The notes below the pieces were generated by a model. The model searched no databases. It was given only the letters and a program-made list of their open reading frames with translations, and was not told where the DNA came from. A DNA stretch of 33,531 nt, taken from the NCBI GenBank assembly GCA_007132505.1, contig SLOM01000149.1:1-33531 (forward strand). Direction: 5' to 3'. Below are positions 8,498-17,356 of the stretch, piece by piece; position 1 is the first letter of the stretch, and each line of letters begins with the position of its first letter. Source of the DNA: Candidatus Sumerlaeota bacterium (GTDB lineage: Bacteria; Sumerlaeota; Sumerlaeia; SLMS01). A program made the translations under genes and the position numbers.

Positions 8498-9331
8498 ATG
8501 ACGATTCGAGCAGCAGCGGCCGCCATGTTTGTTTTCGCAGCATTCGGAATCGCAACTGCATCCCTGCCGCTGTACCAGACCCAGTTCGACGCCCCCACGT
8601 TCACGGCGGGTGACAGCGTTGACGGTGTCGAAGGCTGGCAGGTTCTGAGCCCTCCGGCCACAGTCGCTGCCGGAGGTGCGGCGGTTGGCAACCAATTCGT
8701 CCAGCTCGGCAGCGGTGCGATCCTCGACCGCGCCTTCACGGGCACGCAGGGCGAGGACACGCTCTGGGTGCAGGCGTACTTCCGCGGCCGGGGCAGCAGC
8801 CAGACCCTGACCGAAATCGAGGACGAGATCGGCTTCCCCGCCAGCGCCATCCTGCACTTCAGCGAGGCGAACGGCATCGAGGCCGAGGACGGGACGGGGG
8901 ACGGCGCACCCGGCTCGGTCATCCAGGTCGGAGTGCCGCTTGGACAGGCCAACCAAACCACTTGGTACAAGATCACCGTGCGGCTCGATTTCGAGGAGAA
9001 AGCATGGCAGCTGTGGGTGAACGACGAGAGGCGGAGCGGCGAAGATGGATTCGGTTTCCGCTCCAATCAGGTCAACAACCTGAGCGGGTTCCGCCAAATG
9101 GCCCAGGGAGAGAGCGGGTTCGACGGCTTCCGCGTGGTCCTGCCCCTGCTCGGCGATGCCAACGGCGATGGCGCCATTGACGCAGCAGACCTGATGGCCG
9201 TGATAGAGTATCTGGCCGAACCGACGGGCGACCCGATCCTCCGGGGCAACGCGGACCTGACCGGCAACGGTGACGTGACCGAGGACGACCTGGACCTGCT
9301 GGCGGGCAAGCTGACCGCCATGGCCCCGTAA
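8498..9331 (+). CDS. Secreted protein with C-terminal dockerin-type calcium repeats
   Basis: A 277-residue exported protein. The ATG at 8498 was chosen because GGCGAGG lies seven bases upstream and it begins a clean signal peptide (TIRAAAAAMFVFAAFGIATA). The upstream ATG at 8477 has no ribosome site. Residues about 30-215 look like a beta-rich LamG/concanavalin-like jelly roll, with patterns such as VQLGSGAILDRAF and TTWYKITVRLDFEEKAWQLWV. The C-terminus has two dockerin type I-like EF-hand repeats, GDANGDGAIDAADL (from about 219) and GNADLTGNGDVTEDDLDLL. No cohesin gene is nearby. The binding target is unknown. Confidence 0.85.
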   Translation: MTIRAAAAAMFVFAAFGIATASLPLYQTQFDAPTFTAGDSVDGVEGWQVLSPPATVAAGGAAVGNQFVQLGSGAILDRAFTGTQGEDTLWVQAYFRGRGSSQTLTEIEDEIGFPASAILHFSEANGIEAEDGTGDGAPGSVIQVGVPLGQANQTTWYKITVRLDFEEKAWQLWVNDERRSGEDGFGFRSNQVNNLSGFRQMAQGESGFDGFRVVLPLLGDANGDGAIDAADLMAVIEYLAEPTGDPILRGNADLTGNGDVTEDDLDLLAGKLTAMAP

Positions 9332-9359
9332 GGTGCGGCCTTCCCGGCGGGACGGGATA

Positions 9360-9377
9360 TCCCCCGGCGAAGGGGGA
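9360..9377 (+). terminator. Weak stem-loop after the dockerin-repeat gene
   Basis: TCCCCC-GGCGAA-GGGGGA forms a 6-bp stem with a 6-base loop, 29 bases after the stop codon, followed by GCTTTG instead of a proper T run. It could terminate the upstream gene. The rest of the 229-base gap up to the Hsp70-kinase start shows no clear promoter. Confidence 0.35.
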
Positions 9378-9560
9378 GCTTTGCCCGGAATTATCTTTCG
9401 TTTGCGTGAATTCCGTTTGACCGGGTGGCTGGGCGGCCTTGGGGTCGCGGTGAATGGACTCTTGCCCCGGGCCACCGGGTGAACTGAATGACACGCCTGT
9501 CGGCCGGCTGGACATGTGGGAGCGTAGTGGATGGAGTAAGGGAACCACAGAACAAAGACA

Positions 9561-12500
9561 ATGATGCACGATCCCAAAATAATCGGAATTGATCTGGGGA
9601 CGACGAACTCCGTCGTCGCGATCATGGAGGGCACGGAGGCGGTCGTCATACCCAACCAGGAGGGGGCAAACAAGACCCCTTCGGTTGTGGCGTTCCTCGA
9701 CAACAACGATTGCATCGTGGGAGAGATCGCCCGCCGGCAGGCGGCGACGAATCCCTCCCGCACGATCAGCAGCATCAAGCGCCTCGTGGGTCTCCACCCC
9801 GAAGATGCGGGTGAGCTGACGGAGGCGCTCCCCTATGACGTGGTCGAGCACGAGGGTGCCCTGCTGGTGGACGTGGACGGGTTCGGCTACACGCCGGAGC
9901 AAATCAGCGGACTGGTGCTCAAGAAGCTCAAGGAATCCGCGGAGGTCTACCTCGGGGAGGAGGTCCGGCAGGCGGTCATCACCGTGCCGGCCAACTTCGA
10001 TGACAACCAGCGCTCTGCCACCATGCAGGCGGCGGAGCTGGCGGGGCTCAAGGTGCTGCGGCTGATCAACGAGCCGACGGCGGCGGCACTGGCCTATGGA
10101 CTCGGGCAAAACAGTCAGGACGAGGAAGTCGTCGCGGTTTACGACTTCGGCGGGGGTACGTTCGACATCACGCTGCTGGAGGTCGCGTCCAACGCCTTCG
10201 AGGTGTTGACGTCCACGGGGGACTCCCAGCTTGGGGGCGACGACCTGGACAACGCCCTGGTCAGCATGATCATCGAGGAGTTCGAGGACGAGCAGGGAAT
10301 TGACCTGACACTGGACCCGGTGACTCTGCGGCGGCTGAAAGAGGTGACGGAGAAGGCGAAGTGCGAGCTTTCCGTGGCCAAGGAGACGACCATCACGCTC
10401 CCGTTCATTGCGTACCGGGACAACATGCCGCTGCACCTCGAGCGCAGGCTGGCGCGTGAGGAGTTCGAGGAGATCATCGAACCGTTCGTGGAGAGAACGA
10501 TCCGCTCCTGCCAGCGGGCGCTCGACGATGCGGGGCTCTCCGCGGACGACATTGGCCGCGTCATCATGGTGGGCGGTTCCACCCGAATCCCGATGGTTCA
10601 GGAGGAGGTGGAGGCGTTCTTCGGACGGCAGCTCTTTAAGGGTCTCAACCCGGACGAAGTGGTCGCGCTGGGTGCGGCAATCCAGGGGGGCATCTTCTCG
10701 GGCAACATCGAGGAAGTGGTGCTGATGGACGTGGTGCCGCATTCGCTCGGGGTCGAGGTCAAGGACGGCCGGTTCTCCCGCATCATCGAGAAGAACGCGC
10801 CGATCCCCATCCGCGCGTCCAAGTCCTTCACCACCACCGAAGACGATCAGACCTTCGTGGCAGTGCACATCCTCCAAGGCGAATCGGAGGAGGCCGCGGA
10901 GAACCGCAGCCTCGGGAAGTTCATCCTGTCGGACATTCCCTCGATGGAGAGGGGACAGGCACGTGTAAAGGTGACGTTCTTCGTGAACGCGGACGGGGTG
11001 ATGGAAATATCCGCCGAGGAGGCCTCCGGCGCAGCGAAGAGCCTGACGATCAGCCATGCGGACCTCGACCAGCGCGAGCGGCAGATGCGCAAGCGCGCCC
11101 GTCAGCGCAAGGAACGGGAGAAGGCGTCCGCAGGAGCCGAGGCCGGGAAGGAAGCCCCCAAGCGCAAGCGGCGCACCAGAAGAGCTCCGGCAACGAGCCG
11201 GCCCGAGTCCACACCCTCATCCCCGCCGGAAGAAACACCCGCCGCAGCTGCTGACGTTCCCGCGAGCAGCGATACCGCCGCGACAAGGCACGAGGAAGTC
11301 CACTTCGACCTGCTGAGCGATACAGCCGGTGGACAACCAAAACCGCCCGAAACCAAACTGGAAGAGCAGCGCGCACCCGCCCCGGAGCCCATGGTGGGCG
11401 CCATGGAGGAGGAAACGCCCGGGGAGCCGGCGGAAGTGGAGGAGCCTGCTTCCAAGCCTGCCTCGGCACGGAGTTTCCGCAGGCCTGCGCGCTACGGGGT
11501 GCCACTCGGGGGAGGCCAGGCACCACCCCCCGAGGTGCCAGGGTTGCAGGAGCCGGAATCGTCCTCCGCTTCACCGGTGGTGGAGAGTGAGCCGGCGGTA
11601 ACCCCGCCGCCGGTGGATCAGAGTCGCAGCGGCTCCAAGTCCACGAGCAAGGCTCCTCCGCTCCGCCCGGATCCGCCCGCCACGGCGCTGAAGGAGAAAA
11701 TGGCGACACGCGATCAGCGCCTTGAATGGCCGCCCCGTGTGGCCGCGGCCTTGGAGGCGCTGGAGAATGACCCGGACGGAAAGGAGACAGCGGGGCTGTG
11801 CCGCGAGGCGCTGGCGGCCCTGTCGGAGGAGCCATGGCACAGTGACGATCGCTACCAGGTCAGGCGGGCCCGGGTGCTCTGCCAGATCGCCACGGGAGAG
11901 GAAGAGGCGCTTGCCGAAGAGCTGGGTGCGCTGACGGCTAAGTATGGAGAGAGCAGTAGCGAGCAAATCGAGGCCCTCCACGAGCGGGCACTGGCCCGGT
12001 TTTCCCCGGCCGCGGGCCTGCGCCGGTCAAGGGCGCGGCTGCGGGAGAAGCTCGGCAAGTTGGAAGGAGCGTGCGAGGATCTGGAGTATGCCACGCGGCT
12101 CGAACCGTCCAAGGACGACCAGGACGTGCTGGAGGAGCTCTACCGCCGGCGCGTGATCGAGGCCGGCGATCCGGCCGCAAAGTTCAAGCTCGTCAAACTT
12201 TACCTGAAGACCAACCGGGTGGATCAGGCCATCGAGGTGCTGGAGGACCTGCAGCACGTTGATGCCTACGAGACGCGCGCGGTGAAGATTCTCGGCCTGT
12301 GCCACTGGCAGAAGAACCTGCATTTCCTGGCATGGCAGAAGTTCAAGCAGCTTCGCCCCACGGAGGAAATCCGGGACATCCTTTACCGGCTGGCGGGCGA
12401 CATGGAGAGCCTGGGGCAGTTGCCGAACGCCCTGGCGGTGCTGGAACACCTTGCAGAGGAAGCCCCCGAATACCGCGACGTGCGCGCACGGGTGAAGAAG

Positions 12501-13346
12501 CTGCGCTACCGCATCAAGCTCCAGCAGGAGGAGGCGAACCGCGACGACAGCGGGATGCTGCTCGATCCCCGGTTCACGATCATCGAGGAAATCAACCGGG
12601 GCTCGATGGGGATCATCTTCAAGGCACACGACAAGGTGCTGGATGAGCAGGTGGCGTTGAAGGTGCTGAACGACTACCTCTGCCAGGACCCCGGCGCCGT
12701 GGAGAGGTTCAAGCGCGAGGCAAGGGCCGCAAAACGCCTCAGTCACCCCTACATCGTGCGCATCCACGACCTGTTCGAGGCCGGGAAGAAGCGGTTCCTC
12801 TCCATGGAGTACATTGACGGAACCGACCTGAAGCGCATGATGGCGGAGCGTACAACACTGAGCGAGGAGGAGTTGATCTACTACTTCCTCCAGATCTGCG
12901 ACGCTCTGAGCTACGCCCATGGACTCGGCATCATCCACCGGGACATCAAGCCCGCCAACGTGATGATCACAGGCAAGCGGCAGGTGAAGGTGACCGATTT
13001 CGGCATCGCGAAGATCCTCAAGGGCGACGATTCCACCAAGTCCGGCACGGCAGTCATCGGCACCCCGCTCTACATGTCCCCGGAACAGGTCACAGGCGAC
13101 GGGGTGGACCAGCGCAGCGACATTTACGCGCTCGGGATCATGATGTACGAGCTGGTGAGCGGCCATCCGCCCTTCTACCTGGGGAACATCGAGTACCACC
13201 ACATTCACACGCCGCCGCCGCCACTCCCCGACCGCGTGTCGGAGAAACTCCGCCGGGTGATCATGAGGTGCGTGGCGAAGTCGCCGAAGGACCGGTTCCA
13301 GACGGTGAACGAGATCTTCGAGATGCTGGAGCCCGCGGGGCGCTGA
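9561..13346 (+). CDS. Hsp70 (DnaK-like)-TPR-Ser/Thr protein kinase fusion
   Basis: One uninterrupted 1261-residue frame. Residues 1-385 are an Hsp70 ATPase domain with DLGTTNS (11-17), YDFGGGTFD (about 194-202) and VGGSTRIP (about 337-344). Residues about 390-505 are the substrate-binding beta domain (VPHSLGVEV to DGVMEISAEEASG). The helical lid is missing. It is replaced by a basic stretch (MRKRARQRKEREK, KRKRRTRR) and a Pro/Glu/Ala-rich linker to about 715. Residues about 715-995 are TPR-like helices. Residues 1002-1261 are a Hanks-type kinase with catalytic Lys1034, HRDIKPAN (1126-) and DFG (1146-1148), GTPLYMSPEQ and DIYALGIMMYEL. There is no signal peptide or membrane helix, so it is cytosolic. 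No dnaJ or grpE lies nearby. Confidence 0.95.
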   Translation: MMHDPKIIGIDLGTTNSVVAIMEGTEAVVIPNQEGANKTPSVVAFLDNNDCIVGEIARRQAATNPSRTISSIKRLVGLHPEDAGELTEALPYDVVEHEGALLVDVDGFGYTPEQISGLVLKKLKESAEVYLGEEVRQAVITVPANFDDNQRSATMQAAELAGLKVLRLINEPTAAALAYGLGQNSQDEEVVAVYDFGGGTFDITLLEVASNAFEVLTSTGDSQLGGDDLDNALVSMIIEEFEDEQGIDLTLDPVTLRRLKEVTEKAKCELSVAKETTITLPFIAYRDNMPLHLERRLAREEFEEIIEPFVERTIRSCQRALDDAGLSADDIGRVIMVGGSTRIPMVQEEVEAFFGRQLFKGLNPDEVVALGAAIQGGIFSGNIEEVVLMDVVPHSLGVEVKDGRFSRIIEKNAPIPIRASKSFTTTEDDQTFVAVHILQGESEEAAENRSLGKFILSDIPSMERGQARVKVTFFVNADGVMEISAEEASGAAKSLTISHADLDQRERQMRKRARQRKEREKASAGAEAGKEAPKRKRRTRRAPATSRPESTPSSPPEETPAAAADVPASSDTAATRHEEVHFDLLSDTAGGQPKPPETKLEEQRAPAPEPMVGAMEEETPGEPAEVEEPASKPASARSFRRPARYGVPLGGGQAPPPEVPGLQEPESSSASPVVESEPAVTPPPVDQSRSGSKSTSKAPPLRPDPPATALKEKMATRDQRLEWPPRVAAALEALENDPDGKETAGLCREALAALSEEPWHSDDRYQVRRARVLCQIATGEEEALAEELGALTAKYGESSSEQIEALHERALARFSPAAGLRRSRARLREKLGKLEGACEDLEYATRLEPSKDDQDVLEELYRRRVIEAGDPAAKFKLVKLYLKTNRVDQAIEVLEDLQHVDAYETRAVKILGLCHWQKNLHFLAWQKFKQLRPTEEIRDILYRLAGDMESLGQLPNALAVLEHLAEEAPEYRDVRARVKKLRYRIKLQQEEANRDDSGMLLDPRFTIIEEINRGSMGIIFKAHDKVLDEQVALKVLNDYLCQDPGAVERFKREARAAKRLSHPYIVRIHDLFEAGKKRFLSMEYIDGTDLKRMMAERTTLSEEELIYYFLQICDALSYAHGLGIIHRDIKPANVMITGKRQVKVTDFGIAKILKGDDSTKSGTAVIGTPLYMSPEQVTGDGVDQRSDIYALGIMMYELVSGHPPFYLGNIEYHHIHTPPPPLPDRVSEKLRRVIMRCVAKSPKDRFQTVNEIFEMLEPAGR

Positions 13347-13414
13347 CTCGTGGGCAGCGGGGGGCCTGGGGGTGCCCAGCCACCCGCTCCGGGGTGCGGC
13401 AGAGCTTCACTCCT

Positions 13415-13444
13415 GTTGACGCACCGGCGCGAGGGCCCATGAAT
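13415..13444 (+). promoter_or_regulatory. Possible promoter upstream of the lipoprotein gene
   Basis: TTGACG at 13415-13420 is followed 17 bases later by CATGAAT, a weak -10. A perfect 7-bp inverted repeat GAGGGCC-CATGAATC-GGCCCTC (13431-13452) overlaps the -10 region. It could be an operator or the terminator of the kinase gene. If real, the promoter favours a start codon downstream of 13456. Confidence 0.25.
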
Positions 13445-13530
13445 CGGCCCTCCGGGTGACGTACCCGCCCCAAATCCTCCCGACCGGGTGTGCCGTGACT
13501 GACGCGATTCCCGCTTCCGGAAAGTTCCCC

Positions 13531-14187
13531 GTGCTTTTTCGCCTGATCCTGGCCGCCCTGCTTGGGGCGGTGCTGCTTGTCCCGGCCGGTTGCGCCCGGA
13601 CGCAGATTGACCCCCAGCGCACGGTGCGCGTGGCGGTGCTGGACGGAGTGATCAACTACGACGTGGCACCGGCGGGCGAAATCCGGCGGGAGGGCTGGTG
13701 GTTCAGCTCCCGCGACCGGTTTGTCTCGCCGAACATCTCGATCCAGGTGGGCGATGAACTGGCCCGCGAGCTGGACCGGGTGCCGGGCGTCGAGGTCTAC
13801 TCGCGCGAGGACCTGATAATCTTCATGGCGCGGAAGGAACGCCTCCTGCGCCGCTCGTTCCCCGAGCTGGGGGACAGCTACCTGCGCAAGCAGGTACTCC
13901 TCCGCCAGGACCCGCTGGACTACGGACAGTCCCTCAACGTGGACTACGTCATCACCTCGCGGGTGGACCGGGCCTCCACGGTGACGAACCGCACGTTCTC
14001 CTGGTGGTACAGCCACCTCGATGCAACGGTGGAAATCTGGGACGTGCCCCGCGGAGAGCTTGTCTATACGGTTCCCTACGACGGGACGGGCGCCTTCTGG
14101 TCCCAATTGCGCCTTGCGGAACGGCTGGCACGCCGCACCGCACGGGAGGCACAACGCCACGACCTCTTCCGGCTCCGGGTCCCCTGA
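13531..14187 (+). CDS. Putative lipoprotein, CsgG/LpoB-like
   Basis: An outer-envelope lipoprotein by its signal LFRLILAALLGAVLLVPAGC, where the final cysteine is the lipidation site. The GTG at 13531 has GGAAAG six bases upstream and gives an ordinary short lipoprotein signal. GTGs at 13495 and 13456 are in-frame alternatives. The mature part (RTVRVAVLDGVIN, then ELARELDRVPGVEVYSREDL and LNVDYVITSRVD) follows the strand-helix order of CsgG/LpoB-type periplasmic domains, in which a short-lived operon-like pattern of 'lipoprotein, variable-ligand' domains occurs. The match is structural in character and weak, so the product is best treated as a lipoprotein of unknown role. It sits 60 bases before lysS. 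Confidence 0.75.
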   Translation: MLFRLILAALLGAVLLVPAGCARTQIDPQRTVRVAVLDGVINYDVAPAGEIRREGWWFSSRDRFVSPNISIQVGDELARELDRVPGVEVYSREDLIIFMARKERLLRRSFPELGDSYLRKQVLLRQDPLDYGQSLNVDYVITSRVDRASTVTNRTFSWWYSHLDATVEIWDVPRGELVYTVPYDGTGAFWSQLRLAERLARRTAREAQRHDLFRLRVP

Positions 14188-14247
14188 GCCGCGGCGCCCC
14201 TGCAGCATCGGCCCATCCGCCATCCCAATCCCACACGCCAGGCCAGA

Positions 14248-15792
14248 ATGACGCCCTTTCCCTTCCTGCCCGACCACAATGACCTGATCGAGACACGCTA
14301 CCGCAAAGCGGAGGCGATGCGCGAGGCGGGCATCGAGCCCTACCCCGCCAAGGCGGAGGCCGGGGACACGGCGGCGGAAGTGCTCGCGCGGGCCGAGGTG
14401 CTCATGGAATCCGGCGACGTGGTCTCGCTGCTCGGCCGCGTCATGGGCGTCCGGTCCTTCGGGAAGGCGGCGTTCTTCCACCTGCGGGACCGAACCGGCC
14501 AGGTCCAGGTCTATATCAAGAAGAACATCGTGACGGAGGAATGCTTCCGTCTATACAAGGAATTCCTGGACGGCGGCGATCTGGTCCATGTGACCGGCCG
14601 GCTTTTCCGCACGAAGACGGGTGAGCTGACGGTGGAGGCGGCGGAACTGCGGATCGCGGCCAAGGCGGTGCGCCAGCTCCCGGAGAAATGGCACGGTTTC
14701 AGGGACGTGGAGTCACGCTACCGGCAGCGCTACGTGGACCTGATCGCGAATCCCGCGGTGGCGGAGACGTTCCGTGCGCGCTCCCGTGCCATCTCCGCGA
14801 TGCGGCGCTTCCTCGACGCCGGCGGATTCATGGAGGTGGAGACGCCGATGATGCAGGCGATATACGGCGGCGCCGCGGCCCGCCCGTTCGTCACGCATCA
14901 CAACGCCCTCGACATGCGCCTTTACCTGCGGATCGCGCCCGAACTCTTCCTCAAGCGCCTGCTGGTGGGCGGACTCGACCGGGTCTACGAGATAAACCGC
15001 AACTTCCGCAATGAAGGCATCTCCACGCAGCACAACCCGGAGTTCACGATGCTGGAGCTTTACGCCGGAGGATGGAACGCGGACCGGATGATGGGGTTCG
15101 TGGAGGACATCCTGCGGGAGGCGGCAATGGGCGCGCTCGGGGGGACGCGGGCGGTGTTCGGTGATTTGGAGATGGACTTCGCCGATCCGGTCCCGAGGGT
15201 GCGCATGGTGGACGCGGTGTCTGAAGCGCTCGGCGCGGAGGTGGACTGGGACACGCCGCTGGAGCGGCTGCGCGAGCTGGCAGGAGAGCTGCCTGAGGAA
15301 GTCCGGACTCCCGATGAGGCGATCGTGCACGTCTTCGAGGAGCGCTGTGAGGAGAAGCTCCAGCAGCCCACCTTCGTCCACGATTTCCCGAAATCGCTGA
15401 GCCCGCTGGCCAAGTCCGTGGAGGGCCGGCCGGAAGTGGCGGACCGGTTCGAGCTCTACATCGCCGGGATGGAGATCGCCAACGGGTACTCCGAGCTGAA
15501 CGACCCCCGGGAGCAGTACGAGCGCTTCCTGGAACAGGCGGAGCGGCGCAAGGCGGGCGACGAAGAGGCCACCGCGGAGGTGGATGAGGACTACGTTCGC
15601 GCCCTTGAGTACGGCATGGTACCGGCCGCGGGGCTCGGCATCGGGGTGGACCGGCTGGCGATGGTGCTCACCAATTCGCCGTCCATCCGGGACGTGATTC
15701 TTTTCCCGTTGTTGCGGACGGCCAAGCGCGAGGAGCACGCCGACAGTCCTTCTTCCGTGGAGGAGACCGCCAACGGAGGCAGCACGGGATAA
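14248..15792 (+). CDS. lysS: Lysyl-tRNA synthetase, class II
   Basis: Charges tRNA-Lys with lysine using ATP in the cytosol. The 514-residue length fits bacterial class II LysRS. The N-terminal OB-fold anticodon-binding domain covers residues about 55-150 (VSLLGRVMGVRSFGKAAFFHLRD). Class II motif 1 surrounds RAISAMRRFLDAGGFMEVETP. Motif 2 is YEINRNFRNEGIS (about 249-261) followed by HNPEFTMLELY. Motif 3 is GLGIGVDRLAM from about 462, ending in the family's characteristic IRDVILFPLLR. A short acidic tail follows. The next gene starts four bases after the stop, suggesting co-transcription with the LolC/E-like permease. Confidence 0.97.
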   Translation: MTPFPFLPDHNDLIETRYRKAEAMREAGIEPYPAKAEAGDTAAEVLARAEVLMESGDVVSLLGRVMGVRSFGKAAFFHLRDRTGQVQVYIKKNIVTEECFRLYKEFLDGGDLVHVTGRLFRTKTGELTVEAAELRIAAKAVRQLPEKWHGFRDVESRYRQRYVDLIANPAVAETFRARSRAISAMRRFLDAGGFMEVETPMMQAIYGGAAARPFVTHHNALDMRLYLRIAPELFLKRLLVGGLDRVYEINRNFRNEGISTQHNPEFTMLELYAGGWNADRMMGFVEDILREAAMGALGGTRAVFGDLEMDFADPVPRVRMVDAVSEALGAEVDWDTPLERLRELAGELPEEVRTPDEAIVHVFEERCEEKLQQPTFVHDFPKSLSPLAKSVEGRPEVADRFELYIAGMEIANGYSELNDPREQYERFLEQAERRKAGDEEATAEVDEDYVRALEYGMVPAAGLGIGVDRLAMVLTNSPSIRDVILFPLLRTAKREEHADSPSSVEETANGGSTG

Positions 15793-15796
15793 CCAC

Positions 15797-17356
15797 GTGA
15801 CCGCAGACGCAAACAGGAAAAGGACACTGCCCTTCCGCCTGCTGGGATTTCTGGCGGACATGGTGTTGCTCGGGCTGTTCCTGCTGTTCGGGGTGGCCCT
15901 GCTGAACATCGTGATTCAGACGGTTGTGCTGGCGGTGGGGATTTACCGGGAGCTGGCCCCTGCCTCGCCGTTTGCCCCCACGCCGGAGGATGGGCGCTGG
16001 CGGCGGGACACGCTCGACCTGCTCATCGCCATCGTCCAGGCCGGTGTGGCCGGGCTGCTGCATTTCGGCTTCCTGAAGCTGCGGAAGAAATACCTTTTCG
16101 TGGCGGCGGGAACGGGGTTCGAGAGCTTCGTCAGCAAGCGCTATCTGCTCGCGCGTGAGGGGGGGAAACTGGTCGGCCTGATCAGCTTCGTGTCGGTGCT
16201 CGGCGTGGCAGTGGGGACGATGGCGCTGATCGTGGTGATCAGTGTGATGGAGGGCTTCGACCGGGAGCTGGTGCGCAAGTTCATGGGAGTTTTCTCGCAC
16301 GTGCAGGTTGTGCGGGACCCGGCGCTGACCCAGAGCTCCCACATCCCGCAGGAGCATGCGGAAATCCTGATTGAGCGGTTGTTGGAGATGCCCGGCGTCG
16401 TCGGTGCCGCGCCCATCCTGGAGCATGAGACAGTGATGCAGTCCACGCGCGGCGCGGGGGAGCTGAAGGCCCCGGCGCTTTTCCGCGGCGTGGACCCGGC
16501 ACGCGAGGCGGAAGTGACCGAGTTCATGGATTACGTGATCATGGGCGAGGCCATTCCCGGGCACCGGCAGGTCGTGGTGGGCCAGCGGCTGGCGGAGCGT
16601 CTGGACGTCTATCCCGGCAGCCGCGTCTATGCAATCGGGGCGATCCTGCCGGGATCCATGCGCCCCCTCGTGCGGACGACACCGCTGGAGGTGGTGGGGA
16701 TATTCCACAGTGGCCTCTACGACGTGGACGACAAGTTCGTCTATACGACGATCGGGACAGTGCAGGAGATGCTCGTCCTCGACGGGGAGGTGAACTCGGT
16801 TCACCTGAAGGTGGAGAACCCGCAGCGCGTTGATGTCTTCGCGGAGCAACTCCTGAACGTGCTGCCCGCCGGATACGGCATCCGCACCTGGCAGATGCTC
16901 AACCCACAGTTCTTCGAGGCGCTCTGGCTCGAGAAGGTGGCCATGTTCATCATCCTCATGCTGATCGTGATCGTGGCGGCGCTCAACATCATCGGCACCC
17001 TGATCATGACGGTGATCCAGAAGACCCGGGACATTGGCGTGCTCAAGTCCATGGGCGCGGGGAACAATTCGATACTGCGCATTTTCCTCTACCATGGAAC
17101 CTACATCGGCGTCATCGGGACGTCACTCGGCGCAGCCTGGGGCCTGCGGCTCTGCTACTTCGTGAAGAATGACATCGAGAAGATTTTCGAACTGCCCGGA
17201 GGCGTGTACGGCATTGACCGCCTGCCGGTCGTGGTGGATCCGGTGATGATCGGCATCATCGTAACGTGTGCCCTTGTGATCTGTATCGTGGCATCCATTA
17301 TTCCCGCGTGGCAGGCAGCACGCCTGGACCCCGTGGAAGCGCTGAGGTACGACTGA
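15797..17356 (+). CDS. LolC/LolE-family ABC permease with N-terminal membrane extension
   Basis: A 519-residue inner-membrane permease of the FtsX/MacB type that in the Lol system extracts lipoproteins for transfer to the outer membrane. The LolC/E-like part starts at about residue 112 with FVSKRYLLAREGG and the first helix LISFVSVLGVAVGTMALIVVISVMEGF. A large periplasmic domain follows (roughly 145-375), then three C-terminal helices, with the family motif TRDIGVLKSMGAG between the second and third. The first 110 residues add two hydrophobic segments (VLLGLFLLFGVALLNIVI and LIAIVQAGVAGLLHF) not found in standard LolC/E. No LolD ATPase gene is adjacent. It ends in a TGATG overlap with the next gene. 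Confidence 0.9.
   Translation: MTADANRKRTLPFRLLGFLADMVLLGLFLLFGVALLNIVIQTVVLAVGIYRELAPASPFAPTPEDGRWRRDTLDLLIAIVQAGVAGLLHFGFLKLRKKYLFVAAGTGFESFVSKRYLLAREGGKLVGLISFVSVLGVAVGTMALIVVISVMEGFDRELVRKFMGVFSHVQVVRDPALTQSSHIPQEHAEILIERLLEMPGVVGAAPILEHETVMQSTRGAGELKAPALFRGVDPAREAEVTEFMDYVIMGEAIPGHRQVVVGQRLAERLDVYPGSRVYAIGAILPGSMRPLVRTTPLEVVGIFHSGLYDVDDKFVYTTIGTVQEMLVLDGEVNSVHLKVENPQRVDVFAEQLLNVLPAGYGIRTWQMLNPQFFEALWLEKVAMFIILMLIVIVAALNIIGTLIMTVIQKTRDIGVLKSMGAGNNSILRIFLYHGTYIGVIGTSLGAAWGLRLCYFVKNDIEKIFELPGGVYGIDRLPVVVDPVMIGIIVTCALVICIVASIIPAWQAARLDPVEALRYD

Noticed and set aside
9378-9560. Heat-shock type promoter or CIRCE element ahead of the Hsp70-kinase gene
   Set aside because: No CIRCE inverted repeat and no acceptable -35/-10 pair could be found. 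TTGACC at about 9417 lacks a -10.
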